A stretch of 32,985 bases of DNA. Source: an uncultured Ruminococcus sp. Its GTDB lineage: Bacteria; Bacillota; Clostridia; Oscillospirales; Acutalibacteraceae. Where the stretch lies: the NCBI GenBank assembly GCA_902778175.1, contig CACYWT010000048.1, positions 1 through 32,985 on the forward strand. Direction: 5' to 3'. Position 1 is the stretch's first letter; each line of letters opens with the position of its first letter. Positions 21,030-30,737 of this stretch are shown in pieces. The translations under genes and the position numbers were made by a program. The notes beneath the pieces are model-generated. The model worked only from the letters and a program-made list of their open reading frames with translations. It was not told where the DNA came from and searched no databases.

Positions 21030-24000
21030 ATGAAAAAACGAATTACCGCATTGTTTACTTCTTTATTAATGGTAATGTTCTGTCTGCCGCTCTCCGTATT
21101 TACTCCGGGGACTGTCGCTCAGGCGGCACAGTCTTCCGATTTGTCTGAGGCAGACGATTTTGCGCACTACGGCGTTGATGAGGAATACGCCATCGTCCCC
21201 TGCAACGCGGGAAACTCCTCGATTGATTCCGGCGACGGCACGACCATGCATCTTTGGAAGACACACCGCAAGACCAATCAGATCTGGACGCTCGTCAAGG
21301 TCGGAGATTACTACTATTTTAAAACCAAAGCGAACGGCAAGGTAGTTGACGTCCAGTACGCGAAAGCCGAAAACGGTCAGAGACTCCAATGCGTTGACTA
21401 TAACGGCGACGACAACCAACTCTGGAGACTCGAGAGCATGGGCGACGGCACTTATTGCATCCACAGCAAGCTCAACGATTCTTTTGTCTGGGACGTGTGG
21501 GGCGCCTCAAGGGATAACGGTTCGGCTATTGCGCTGGGCTATCAGCATGGCGCACCAAATCAGCGCTTCCGTCTCGTCCATACCTCCACCATCGAGCCGA
21601 TGTCCGAATGGGGCTCCTCCCGTCAGGACTGCAACGGCACGGACTGGAGCGTTTGGGACGGATCGTGTGACTACAGCTGGTATTATAATCACAGAAACGA
21701 AAGAGACCTGTATATAAGCACAGCGGCGCAGCTTTTCGGACTTACTTCGTTTGTTGCAAACGGATACGAAATGGAAGGAAAAACGATTCACCTGACGCGT
21801 GACATCAACCTCGCGGGGATCACATGGACGCCTATCGGCTATTACGGTCATTGGTTCCGCGGCAGTTTCAACGGGCACAATCACGCGATCGTCGGTCTCA
21901 ACCGCGTAGACACTTCGGGGGATTCAGACTATGTCGGTCTGTTCGGCAGGGTTGCCGCAGGAACCATCTGCAATCTCGCAGTCAAAGGTACGATCGCGGG
22001 CGACGCAATTACCGGAGGCGTCGTCGGTACCCTTCAATGGGGACACCTCTGCAATATCTACAGCGAGGTCACCCTCAATAACTGTACAGACGTCAGAGAG
22101 GGCGGTATCTGCGGCGAGATCGGATACGGCGGTCTTGTTGACCACTGCACGCAGAACGCCTCTATTAACTCGACTGACTGGGACGATAACAGGGGCGGTA
22201 TTGCCGGCTACAGCGACGGCACGATCCGCTACTGCGTCAATAACGCCACTGTAAAGCATGCCTGGGACTACGCCGGCGGAATCGCCGGAACGTCGAGCGG
22301 CGTTGTTGAATTCTGCGCCAACCACGGCACTATCGCCGGCGGCGAATATTCAAAATATGTCGGCGGTATCACAGGATGTACGACCAACGGCAGCGTCATT
22401 ATCGGCTGTTATAACGACGGCGAGGTCAACACCAAAGACAACGATTATGTCGGCGGCATATGCGGCTATGAGTCTCCGGACTGGTGCGTGATCTGCTGTA
22501 TCAACGCCGGCAGAGTTTACGGCCGCGACCGGATCGGCGGTATCAGCGGCGAAGGCAGACCGATCAAATGTCTGAACACGGGTGTTGTGACCGGCCGCAA
22601 TGAGGTTGGAGCCATCGGCGGAAACGCGAGATCAGACACTCCTTGGTGTTATGCGCTGGCATACTCCTCCGCATATCTCAGCGGTAAAGCCGGCAGCCGC
22701 GCGGAATGGGTCTCAGCGAATGAGATCATCTCAGGAAGGATCTGTTATGATTTGGATTATGATCCCGTGACTTACGATACCTACGGTATCACGGCTCCTT
22801 TGTCGCAGAATATCGGATCCGATCCGATGCCTACGTTCGGTTCTTCAAAGGTAACTAAAAGCGGAGGCACTTATAAGAACGACGAATACCGCGTTACGGC
22901 GGAATGTGATCGCGGCTATGGCAGCGTTGAGGGCGTGGGGGCCTACCGCAAGGGCGACGCCGTTACGCTTACGGCAAAGCCCGCCGCGGGCTGCGTCTTC
23001 GACCATTTCGAGGTCAAGACCGCCGATGGCACCCACGATTGGACCGGCTGGAATGGGTCAAAATACGATTATCCTATCGTTATAGTCAAAACATATAAAG
23101 AAGAAACGATAAAGCTTACAAACAGTATAGATAAGAGTTATACCGTCCGTGCGGTTTTCAAGATCTTTGACGATACCCCGGACGATATGAAGGTCAACGT
23201 AAAGGTTGAGCTGGAATGTACGGATGATGCAGGCGGCTGGAACAGCAACATCATCCCGGTCGATCTGGTAGATTCCGCAGGCGAAAAACACCGTTGGGAT
23301 GTTAACCGGACCAGCCTTGACGATGTTAAAGAAAAAGTATCTCATACCTTTAATCTGGGGACGGCAAGCCCTGTAGCTGTATATGTTTACCCTGATTTCG
23401 GCGGCGGTTTTACCTTCCGGAACTACGGACTTAAAGCCCGTATTTGGGTAAACGAAAACGGAAACGCTATGGAAAGCAGCGAAGTCATAATCCGTTCATG
23501 GCCATTTGCTTCATCCGTGAGCGGGGATGACTATATGAACATATCCTTTGAGAATTACGGCAATTCCACTGTTGGCAGCAACACCTTCACCAAATGTTCG
23601 GACGCATGGGATAATGCCAAGAAAAGCTCAGGCTCCAAAATTGTTCTTACAAGTGCATGGCTGCTCGACCGTCCCTTGGAGCTTAGCAGCGGTCAGACCG
23701 TAAACCTTGATCTTAACGGCTATCCCATCATCCGCACCATCAAAAAGACACAGAACGACGGCGAGCTGTTCAAGATCAATGAAGGAGCAACGCTTAACAT
23801 CTCTGACTCTTCGCCTACGCGCAAAAGCTCCGCAGACTTTACGGGCGGCAGCATACAGGGCGGCAGAAGCGACAATACTGCGGGACTTATCGAGTGCCGG
23901 GGAACGCTTGTTATGACAGGCGGCACGCTTTATAACGGCGGTACTACCGATAAAGGCGGCGCTGTAAAGCTGACAGGCTCAGGCAAGGCAAACCTCACGG

Positions 24001-24947
24001 GGGTGCTGATCTCTAACTGCTGGAGTGACAAGGCAACCTTCTATCAGAACGAGGGCGGCGCAATCTATATGAGCAACAAGGCAAATGCAACGCTCAAAGA
24101 CTGTACCATACGCTTCTGCCGTGCGTATGATTACGGCGGAGGTATCTATCTTGAGGACGATGACAACCGCTTGAACTGCGAAAATGTCAATATGCTCTCC
24201 TGCACCGCTGACGATAATCAGGGCGGCGGCGTTTATCAGGATTACGGCGAGACTAACTGGGTCGGCGGCAGCATCAAAAACTGCCGTGCCGGAGAAGACA
24301 ACGGCGGCGGCTTCTATCAGAATAACGGCAAGGCATATTTTCAAAATGTAAGCTTTGAAGGCAACTATTCAGAGGATAACGGCGGTGCTTATTATTGCGA
24401 CACGGATGCCGGTTTGTGGTTCATTGGCTGCAAAATGCTTCAGAACAGCGCAGACGACGACGGCGGCGCAATATATATGAACAAGAAGAATATGTATTTG
24501 GAGGATTGCTCCGTTACTTCAAACGCTGCGATCGGAGACGGCGGCGGTATATATGTTTCGCGCTCCGGCTCGATCATCGTCAGCGGAACTACTGCCATAC
24601 GCAACAATGACGGAAACGATACTCTCGATAACCTTGTGCTGGGAAGAAATGCACTGATCTATGACTACGGTCTTATGCCCGGATCCGAAATACACCTGCG
24701 CAGCACCTCCAACGGAGATGCTAAGATCGGCGGCAGCCTGACGAGCGAATATCAGCTCAGTCACTATTTCCACGCTGATCACGGCAAGCTGGAGCTTACA
24801 GATACCGAGACAGTTAATACCGAGCTTCGGGCTTCGATATTCTCCGAAGGAAAAGGTGCGTTGATCATCGGTGCGGTTGTAATGATCGCTGCTTTGGCAG
24901 GAGGAATTATATACAGCCGCAAGAGGCGGAAAGGAGAAGCAAAATGA
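21030..24947 (+). CDS. Large surface protein: ricin lectin, GLUG-like repeats, B-repeat, beta-helix, C-terminal TM
   Basis: A 1305-residue exported protein. A signal peptide (MKKRITALFTSLLMVMF to AQAA) is followed by a ricin-type beta-trefoil (about 45-175) with NQIWTL, NQLWRL and NQRFRL repeats. Residues about 215-530 carry repeated VGLFGRVAAGTICNLAVKGT, GGVVGTL, GGICGE and GGIAGYSDGTIRYC units, a GLUG-like solenoid. About 615-690 holds an InlB/Listeria-Bacteroides type repeat (RVTAECDRGYGSVEG, then VTLTAKPAAGCVFDHFEV). About 860-1215 is a polymorphic beta-helix rich in GGAIYM, GGGIYL and GGGVYQ. A TM helix near 1278 and the tail RKRRKGEAK end it. ATG 21030 follows agaggtgacagac; the previous stop is 5 bp upstream. 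It probably binds glycans at the cell surface. The next gene overlaps by ATGA. Confidence 0.9.
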   Translation: MKKRITALFTSLLMVMFCLPLSVFTPGTVAQAAQSSDLSEADDFAHYGVDEEYAIVPCNAGNSSIDSGDGTTMHLWKTHRKTNQIWTLVKVGDYYYFKTKANGKVVDVQYAKAENGQRLQCVDYNGDDNQLWRLESMGDGTYCIHSKLNDSFVWDVWGASRDNGSAIALGYQHGAPNQRFRLVHTSTIEPMSEWGSSRQDCNGTDWSVWDGSCDYSWYYNHRNERDLYISTAAQLFGLTSFVANGYEMEGKTIHLTRDINLAGITWTPIGYYGHWFRGSFNGHNHAIVGLNRVDTSGDSDYVGLFGRVAAGTICNLAVKGTIAGDAITGGVVGTLQWGHLCNIYSEVTLNNCTDVREGGICGEIGYGGLVDHCTQNASINSTDWDDNRGGIAGYSDGTIRYCVNNATVKHAWDYAGGIAGTSSGVVEFCANHGTIAGGEYSKYVGGITGCTTNGSVIIGCYNDGEVNTKDNDYVGGICGYESPDWCVICCINAGRVYGRDRIGGISGEGRPIKCLNTGVVTGRNEVGAIGGNARSDTPWCYALAYSSAYLSGKAGSRAEWVSANEIISGRICYDLDYDPVTYDTYGITAPLSQNIGSDPMPTFGSSKVTKSGGTYKNDEYRVTAECDRGYGSVEGVGAYRKGDAVTLTAKPAAGCVFDHFEVKTADGTHDWTGWNGSKYDYPIVIVKTYKEETIKLTNSIDKSYTVRAVFKIFDDTPDDMKVNVKVELECTDDAGGWNSNIIPVDLVDSAGEKHRWDVNRTSLDDVKEKVSHTFNLGTASPVAVYVYPDFGGGFTFRNYGLKARIWVNENGNAMESSEVIIRSWPFASSVSGDDYMNISFENYGNSTVGSNTFTKCSDAWDNAKKSSGSKIVLTSAWLLDRPLELSSGQTVNLDLNGYPIIRTIKKTQNDGELFKINEGATLNISDSSPTRKSSADFTGGSIQGGRSDNTAGLIECRGTLVMTGGTLYNGGTTDKGGAVKLTGSGKANLTGVLISNCWSDKATFYQNEGGAIYMSNKANATLKDCTIRFCRAYDYGGGIYLEDDDNRLNCENVNMLSCTADDNQGGGVYQDYGETNWVGGSIKNCRAGEDNGGGFYQNNGKAYFQNVSFEGNYSEDNGGAYYCDTDAGLWFIGCKMLQNSADDDGGAIYMNKKNMYLEDCSVTSNAAIGDGGGIYVSRSGSIIVSGTTAIRNNDGNDTLDNLVLGRNALIYDYGLMPGSEIHLRSTSNGDAKIGGSLTSEYQLSHYFHADHGKLELTDTETVNTELRASIFSEGKGALIIGAVVMIAALAGGIIYSRKRRKGEAK

Positions 24948-27900
24948 AAAAGTTAAAACGTTTTCTTGCTGTCACAGCATCTGTTCTCGCAGTCAGTCTG
25001 TTTGTCAGCAGCGAGTCATCTCAGATAATAGCCTCTGCGGTCGGTCAGGATATGGTTGAATCAAAGCTGTATATGAGCGAAGTCAAGATGTTCTACGGCA
25101 AGACGGAGGCTGAGGCAAAGACCGAGTGTGAAAAAGAAGGATTCATTTTCTGTCCGACTGACCTCAACGAAGGAGGAGTCGTGGTAGAGAAGGATTTTTG
25201 GTCCAGTGACAATAACAAACATATTCTTGCGGATATCAAGGTAGGTATCTATATGGGGTACAAGACCACCAAAGACCCCGGGGATGCCATTACGGATCTC
25301 ACTCTGCTGGATATGAAAAATACCCATTTTGAAGAAATTAACTATGAGGAGTTTCTGGATAAACATATTATGGAATTCAGAGATCAGGCAGCCCAGATGA
25401 TGCTCCTTGTAAACGAGCTTGACAGAAAAATGAAGGCAGGCAGCCCGAATGCGCTGATGGCATATGATTCCCTGAATCTTATGTATGTTGATGAAAGCAA
25501 ACCCCACGACGCTGAAGATAATCAGCTTGGCTACTATCTGATCAACAAAGCGGATATTACGTTTTTTGAAAAGTTTATCCAGCGCGGCAGTACGAAGATA
25601 CTGAGCAAGATCACGGATCTTCTTTGCAATGCTACATCGGACTATAGTGAAGACGGTACGACCTGGGTAGACCGCGCAAAGGTCAGCGAGGTGGCTTATG
25701 AATATGCAAACGCTACCTCAGAAGCAAAAAATATGTACGATCAGAACTGTGAGGACACGGCAAAGAAGCTCGTCAAAGCTATCCGTGATCTCAGAACTAC
25801 ATACAGTGAAGCAAAGGCACGCCTGGATACCTACGGCGAGACGCTGGGTTATTCGGAGCTTAAGGGAATGACTGAAGAAAACAGCATGGAAAAGCTGTCC
25901 GGCGCTGCTCTGGACTGCCGTTTTCCCGAATACTCCGCAGCACTCAGGACATACGCTTTGCTTGACGCATTTCCCTATCAGAAAAAGGGAGAAACGGTCG
26001 TGAATAATGCGGCTTTGTTGACCGAAGCAGCGTCTGATGAACAGACAGACGAACAAACGGACGAACAGACAAGCGAGCAAACAAGCAATCAGACAAGCGA
26101 GCAAACAAGCAATCAGGCAAGCGAACAGACAAATGAACAGACAGGCGAGCAGACGCAACAGATAGAAGAAATGACCGAGACTTATACGAAAGATATGTCG
26201 CTTGCGAAGTATCTGATGGATCTGGCAAGTGATAATACGCTTGAGGATCATCTCTATACACTATATCCTATCGTAATGTCACTCTCACAGGCGCAGCGTG
26301 TAGCGCTTTCTCTCGGCGGCTTCAGCAAACTTGTTGAAGGACTGTACCAGTCGGATAATTACCTCTCCAAGCGCAGCGAGGCTATCAAAGATGCAACGCA
26401 AAAGCTCAGGGAAAACGGCTGCGCGGATGGCAGACTATATATCTGGTCAGGAATGGATACCTCGCTCTACAACAAGAAGGTCGTGCAGACCGATGCCCTC
26501 AATGAAGCTTCTGCATCAGGCATTGATCTTCAAAATTCGATCAATGAAGCGGAGAGGAAGGAGCAGGATACTCTCAGCCAGACCCTGATGATCGTGGATA
26601 TCTGTACCCTGGGCTACGGCGGCATTATGATGATCGCCAATGCCGTTTTAGGCAGTACGCTGTGGACTATCGGTGCAAATATCATCACCATTGCAGGCAC
26701 AAACATGGCGGCAGCTGCGGTTGGCTGCGCAATCACAGGCTATGTGCTCGGCGGCTTGCTCTGCACAATGTGGGCACTCAATATCCTTTCAATAGCGGTC
26801 GGTCTTGTTATGCTGGTCTATTCAATCCTGAAATGGACGGGAGCTTTAGATCGGCCGGAGGTGATCGACTACACCGAGATCCCGGATGTTGCTTTTGATG
26901 CACGTCAATCGGCTAAGGGTACATATCAGATCCGCTATGATGCGGTACACAGCAATGCGACGTCTGCCTGGAATACCTTTTTCGGCGATAAAGGATCGGA
27001 TTCCATTGATGAATTCAAGGAGAGAATTTCGGAAGATTACGCTGAGATGACCTCTTATATGGGTATCTACGATCGTTGGGTAGTAATGTATTACAGCAAA
27101 TCCCCGAATGCAGGTGAACCCATTGAGGTAAAGCCCGGACAGAATCCTTTTGTAACGAGTGGCAATTATAAAGCGCCGGAAGGCTACCGTCCGCTGACGC
27201 TGGTCACCGGAAAAACAGCGGTGGATGTCAACAATGTGGATATTTTTGAGCAGAAGGGCACACCGCTGTATGTGTTCTTCCCCGGAAAATCCTCCGGAAC
27301 AGGCGCCGGCGGTGTGGTTTCCGACAGCGGATCATATATCACAAAGGTGCGTCTTTCGTATTCGGAGAAAAAAGATGATGCTATCAATCTCTTGAAGAAG
27401 GATGAGTATGATTATTTTGATGTTAACCTTACTCCCTACAAAGGATATACGTATCTCGGCTATCAGCTTGGCAGTGCGGCAAACGCCCTGACTGATATCC
27501 GCCTTTCCAACAGCGGTGCCAACGCCATTGCATTCGGAGACGCAAGCTACTCTAAAATGGGGCAGGATGGCTGCGGTACTACACCTGAAGGTCTGTCATT
27601 ATTTGCCACCAGAACAAAATCGGCAGGCTCGCCGATCGTAAGCATCTCGATCGAAAACAAGCGGTTGGGTCTTGGCAGCGGCAGAGAGCCTGTGTGCCTG
27701 TTCAGCGGCGGAGACGCTGTGGATATCGGCACAAAGTGGAATGATAACATCCTTGATTGCGGCGATGGCAGAAACGTTGAGTTCTTCTTCAAAAAAGGCG
27801 GACCGAGTCGCTTCCGTTTTTCAAAAACGGATTATTGTTATAATTATATGAGTCAGGACGACCCGGATAACGGCTTATATCTCTATTTCCAGCCGAAGGA

Positions 27901-30532
27901 GCAGTTTAAGTCCAAGGATGAAAGCGGAAATGCCGCACAGCGTTATATAGCAGGCTTCTCCTATTTTGTTGCGGGCGATAAGGAAACAAATAAAAACAAT
28001 AACAAATTCGGCTCCAACTATGAATTCATGCAGAAATTCGCCAAGTCAAACGGCTTTGAGCTTCTGCAAAAGGACGGCGAACCCTTCCGCGTGATGTCGG
28101 ACGAAGCCGGGGAGATGACACTGGGAACCAACTGGACCGACGTGGGTGGTTATCCGGTTGATACCTATCATTTTGACCAGTATCACACAATCTATGGTAC
28201 TACTGTTGTTGCGGGCGGAGACGGCGGATTGAGCAAAGGCTTTGTAAACGGAGACGCACAGTATGTAGCTGATGATCTTACCCGTGGTAATGAAAGGATG
28301 ATCTTCCATACCGCAATGTATTTCGGTGTAGCGTACACATATAATCCCTACCGTGCGATCACGGGTATCACGGGGCTTATTACTCCTTATACCGAGAAAA
28401 ATAATCAGATCAAATACTCAGGCATGAAAACTCCGGCAGGAACCTTCCAGGCGTGCAACGTCAGCATACAGGGCAGTCCGATAACGTCTGCCGGTATCAC
28501 GGCAGGATACTTCAATCCCATTACTATGTCATTCCCGCTTTATACCAATTATGAAGCAAAGCAGAAATATGATCTCAAATGGATGACAGACAAGGAGACC
28601 GAGGTCATGTCGCATTATCTTATGACATCCGGTTCGCGTGACGGTGTAACTCCTCTGAAGGAGGAGGACATCGCATTCAGTATGTCTGAAAAGCCCGGTG
28701 AGATGAAGGGATATGTTCCTCTGTGCGATCTGCGCACCCCGGGAGACTATGAACATCCTTTGAATCTTGCACTCGATACCACAAACAAGGGTTCAAAATA
28801 TCTGTATCTCTATCTCAATGTCAATGCCGGCGGAAGAGTTGCAGACAGGGAGGAGACCCGTAACAGCTCGGGAGAAATCACTCAGGAGAAAAAGAATGTT
28901 CTCCTGACCAACGAATATACGGCAAAGAAGTATGTGGCTGCGGTATTCTGCGGCGTAGGCGATACTCCCGAAGCGGCTATAGCCGATCTGTACTCAAATG
29001 CATCGCGCCTCTGGGCAAGTGTTGCGAATGAACACGAGGATATCTCATCTCGTCCGATGGCAACGGAATTTGACGAGATCAATCCCGTCGATCTTTCCTC
29101 CGAGCATCCGTGGTACGAGCTGCATCTCAACGATACGAGTGTCAAAAGCCTCAAAAACGGCGTATGGGTGCGCGGCAACGAGCTTGCATACTACCGTTGG
29201 GAAGGACACGACAGAGAAGAAAAGGAAAACATCGACAAATATGAAAAGGACTGGAACTGTGCTTATGTCGGAGTAGTTCGTACCTCGATCAAGACAAAAG
29301 CAGCTTATGGCGTTCTGAAATACTATTCGGACAAGAACAACATTCTGAAATACTATTCGGACAAGGACAAAGACAAAGCACCCACAAAGCTGACCTCGGG
29401 TTCTACGGCTTGTATCCTCGCAGGAGGTCCGGTAAAATCAAAAGAGGGCAAATACTTCCTCTATTATTCCACCAATACAGGTACTGCAAACTATCAGGCA
29501 CCTATCACAGGTCTTGATATCAGCAACGATATATTCATCAACGGTTATAATACGTCCTTTACCGTGAATGAGTCAGACCGTAAGGACAACACGCTGCCGC
29601 AGTTCGGACAGCTGCGCATGAGGACGGATGAATATAAATACATCCATCTTGGCTATGACCGTGAAGACCTGCCGTATTATGAACGGCTTTACCTCGGTGT
29701 GGGCAATACGAAGGAAGAAGCGTTTGTCGATATGATAGGTACTACCAATGCATATGCCGCTGTTGACGTAAACTGTAACTATAATTCCTTCTCCAAAAAA
29801 TGGATCGCTATCGGTTATCGACGCACAAACGTGAAAGCGAATGCGATCACCGATGTATTTCTTTACTCCGGAGATGATCCGCCGGATCAGGTACGCATCA
29901 GCGGCGGATACAGCGGAACGGAAAAAGTTTCAAAAGGCAAAAGGGTTTTGGAATTCAGTGATTTTTCCGACTCGAAAGGAACCGGAGTACAATATAAGCT
30001 GTTAAAGCACAATCTGAAATCCGGTGCAGAGGTCGTATCCCTTAACGAGGGCAACGGAGGACCAGGACTGTATCTCTATTACACAACGGCGGATTTTTAT
30101 CTGAGTAAGACGGCGGAATCGGCGGTAACTCCGATAACTAATATCAGCTTTACTTACGGCGATATTTCCCCGAGGTATGCGAGCAACGAGCAGGTCGCTG
30201 CTGCTTTTGAGAAAAGCTATTTCGGCACGAAGCAGTTTGATATTTCCGCATATAAGGATCCCATCTGGGAATGTGTTGTAGGCATAGAAAGCTCACCGGA
30301 AAATTGGAAGCTGACCGCTGACGGAGCGACCCGCTATTCTCTCAACAAGGGAGTTATCCCCGGTAGATACGGCAACGGCTGGGATGCATCCGACAGCCGC
30401 GTCTATATGTTTGTGGACAGAAAATACAGCAAAGCAAAAAAAGCATATAAGGTTCGCGAAAGCTGCAAGCTGCCTGATTTCGGCTATTACAGTCCCACAA
30501 GCACATTCGGATATTTAAAGCAAGTAAGCTGA
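24944..30532 (+). CDS. Giant exported protein with MABP-like repeats and a hydrophobic, pore-like middle
   Basis: An 1862-residue protein. A signal peptide covers about 1-33. A first MABP-like unit follows: EVKMFYGKTEAEAK, then DLNEG and YMGYKTTKDPGDAITDLTL. A helical region (about 120-545) contains ten QT-rich tetrapeptides (DEQT/SEQT/SNQT, about 365-404). A strongly hydrophobic stretch (about 548-632: MIVDICTLGYGGIMMIANAV through IAVGLVMLVYSILKWTG) could span or insert into a membrane. From about 730 to the end, many units recur: YLGYQLGSAANALTDIRLSN, LFATRTKSAGSPIVSI, IGYRRTNVKANAITDVFL and NEGNGGPGLYLYYTT. The order of helical part, hydrophobic part, then beta-prism-like binding repeats resembles pore-forming proteins (inference). 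No TM anchor at the C-terminus. ATG 24944 follows ggaaaggagaagcaaa. Confidence 0.85.
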   Translation: MKKLKRFLAVTASVLAVSLFVSSESSQIIASAVGQDMVESKLYMSEVKMFYGKTEAEAKTECEKEGFIFCPTDLNEGGVVVEKDFWSSDNNKHILADIKVGIYMGYKTTKDPGDAITDLTLLDMKNTHFEEINYEEFLDKHIMEFRDQAAQMMLLVNELDRKMKAGSPNALMAYDSLNLMYVDESKPHDAEDNQLGYYLINKADITFFEKFIQRGSTKILSKITDLLCNATSDYSEDGTTWVDRAKVSEVAYEYANATSEAKNMYDQNCEDTAKKLVKAIRDLRTTYSEAKARLDTYGETLGYSELKGMTEENSMEKLSGAALDCRFPEYSAALRTYALLDAFPYQKKGETVVNNAALLTEAASDEQTDEQTDEQTSEQTSNQTSEQTSNQASEQTNEQTGEQTQQIEEMTETYTKDMSLAKYLMDLASDNTLEDHLYTLYPIVMSLSQAQRVALSLGGFSKLVEGLYQSDNYLSKRSEAIKDATQKLRENGCADGRLYIWSGMDTSLYNKKVVQTDALNEASASGIDLQNSINEAERKEQDTLSQTLMIVDICTLGYGGIMMIANAVLGSTLWTIGANIITIAGTNMAAAAVGCAITGYVLGGLLCTMWALNILSIAVGLVMLVYSILKWTGALDRPEVIDYTEIPDVAFDARQSAKGTYQIRYDAVHSNATSAWNTFFGDKGSDSIDEFKERISEDYAEMTSYMGIYDRWVVMYYSKSPNAGEPIEVKPGQNPFVTSGNYKAPEGYRPLTLVTGKTAVDVNNVDIFEQKGTPLYVFFPGKSSGTGAGGVVSDSGSYITKVRLSYSEKKDDAINLLKKDEYDYFDVNLTPYKGYTYLGYQLGSAANALTDIRLSNSGANAIAFGDASYSKMGQDGCGTTPEGLSLFATRTKSAGSPIVSISIENKRLGLGSGREPVCLFSGGDAVDIGTKWNDNILDCGDGRNVEFFFKKGGPSRFRFSKTDYCYNYMSQDDPDNGLYLYFQPKEQFKSKDESGNAAQRYIAGFSYFVAGDKETNKNNNKFGSNYEFMQKFAKSNGFELLQKDGEPFRVMSDEAGEMTLGTNWTDVGGYPVDTYHFDQYHTIYGTTVVAGGDGGLSKGFVNGDAQYVADDLTRGNERMIFHTAMYFGVAYTYNPYRAITGITGLITPYTEKNNQIKYSGMKTPAGTFQACNVSIQGSPITSAGITAGYFNPITMSFPLYTNYEAKQKYDLKWMTDKETEVMSHYLMTSGSRDGVTPLKEEDIAFSMSEKPGEMKGYVPLCDLRTPGDYEHPLNLALDTTNKGSKYLYLYLNVNAGGRVADREETRNSSGEITQEKKNVLLTNEYTAKKYVAAVFCGVGDTPEAAIADLYSNASRLWASVANEHEDISSRPMATEFDEINPVDLSSEHPWYELHLNDTSVKSLKNGVWVRGNELAYYRWEGHDREEKENIDKYEKDWNCAYVGVVRTSIKTKAAYGVLKYYSDKNNILKYYSDKDKDKAPTKLTSGSTACILAGGPVKSKEGKYFLYYSTNTGTANYQAPITGLDISNDIFINGYNTSFTVNESDRKDNTLPQFGQLRMRTDEYKYIHLGYDREDLPYYERLYLGVGNTKEEAFVDMIGTTNAYAAVDVNCNYNSFSKKWIAIGYRRTNVKANAITDVFLYSGDDPPDQVRISGGYSGTEKVSKGKRVLEFSDFSDSKGTGVQYKLLKHNLKSGAEVVSLNEGNGGPGLYLYYTTADFYLSKTAESAVTPITNISFTYGDISPRYASNEQVAAAFEKSYFGTKQFDISAYKDPIWECVVGIESSPENWKLTADGATRYSLNKGVIPGRYGNGWDASDSRVYMFVDRKYSKAKKAYKVRESCKLPDFGYYSPTSTFGYLKQVS
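26036..26155 (+). repeat. Tandem 12-bp repeat, 10 units, coding for (D/S/N/G)(E/N)QT
   Basis: Ten in-frame 12-bp units such as gatgaacagaca and agcgagcaaaca encode DEQT, SEQT, SNQT and related tetrapeptides. It is a flexible linker inside the helical part of the giant protein and a likely slippage site. Confidence 0.92.
29313..29372 (+). repeat. 30-bp in-frame tandem duplication in the giant protein
   Basis: The unit at 29313-29342 and the unit at 29343-29372 both start ttctgaaatactattcggac and differ at only a few bases near the end. They encode LKYYSDKNNI and LKYYSDKDKD. The high identity suggests a recent event. Confidence 0.9.
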
Positions 30533-30737
30533 TCATTGACAGGAGTGCATCAGACTGAAAAGAGCAGGGCGAGCCGGCATCGACGGAATCAGCCTTCAAC
30601 GCAGGCTGCCTTGCTCTTGCAGGTATCGGCAGACTTGCTGTCGGCATCCCCGGAACAATGCTTGTAAATGTTCATCGGACGGAAACGGAAGAATGAACTG
30701 ACAGAATAAATTAAATTCATAAAAGGAGCGGACAAAA
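30533..30737 (+). other. Intergenic gap, possibly holding a gene remnant
   Basis: The frame ending at a TGA near 30697 reads AGIGRLAVGIPGTMLVNVHR followed by TETEE, which looks like the C-terminus of a protein but has no start or upstream body. I do not recognise it. No clear terminator or promoter was found. The ribosome binding site aaaggagcgg (30721-30730) belongs to the next gene. Confidence 0.35.

Noticed and set aside
25718-26261. Minus-strand frames with repeated CLFACL/RLSVRP residues
   Set aside because: Shadows of the 12-bp QT repeat in the giant protein gene.
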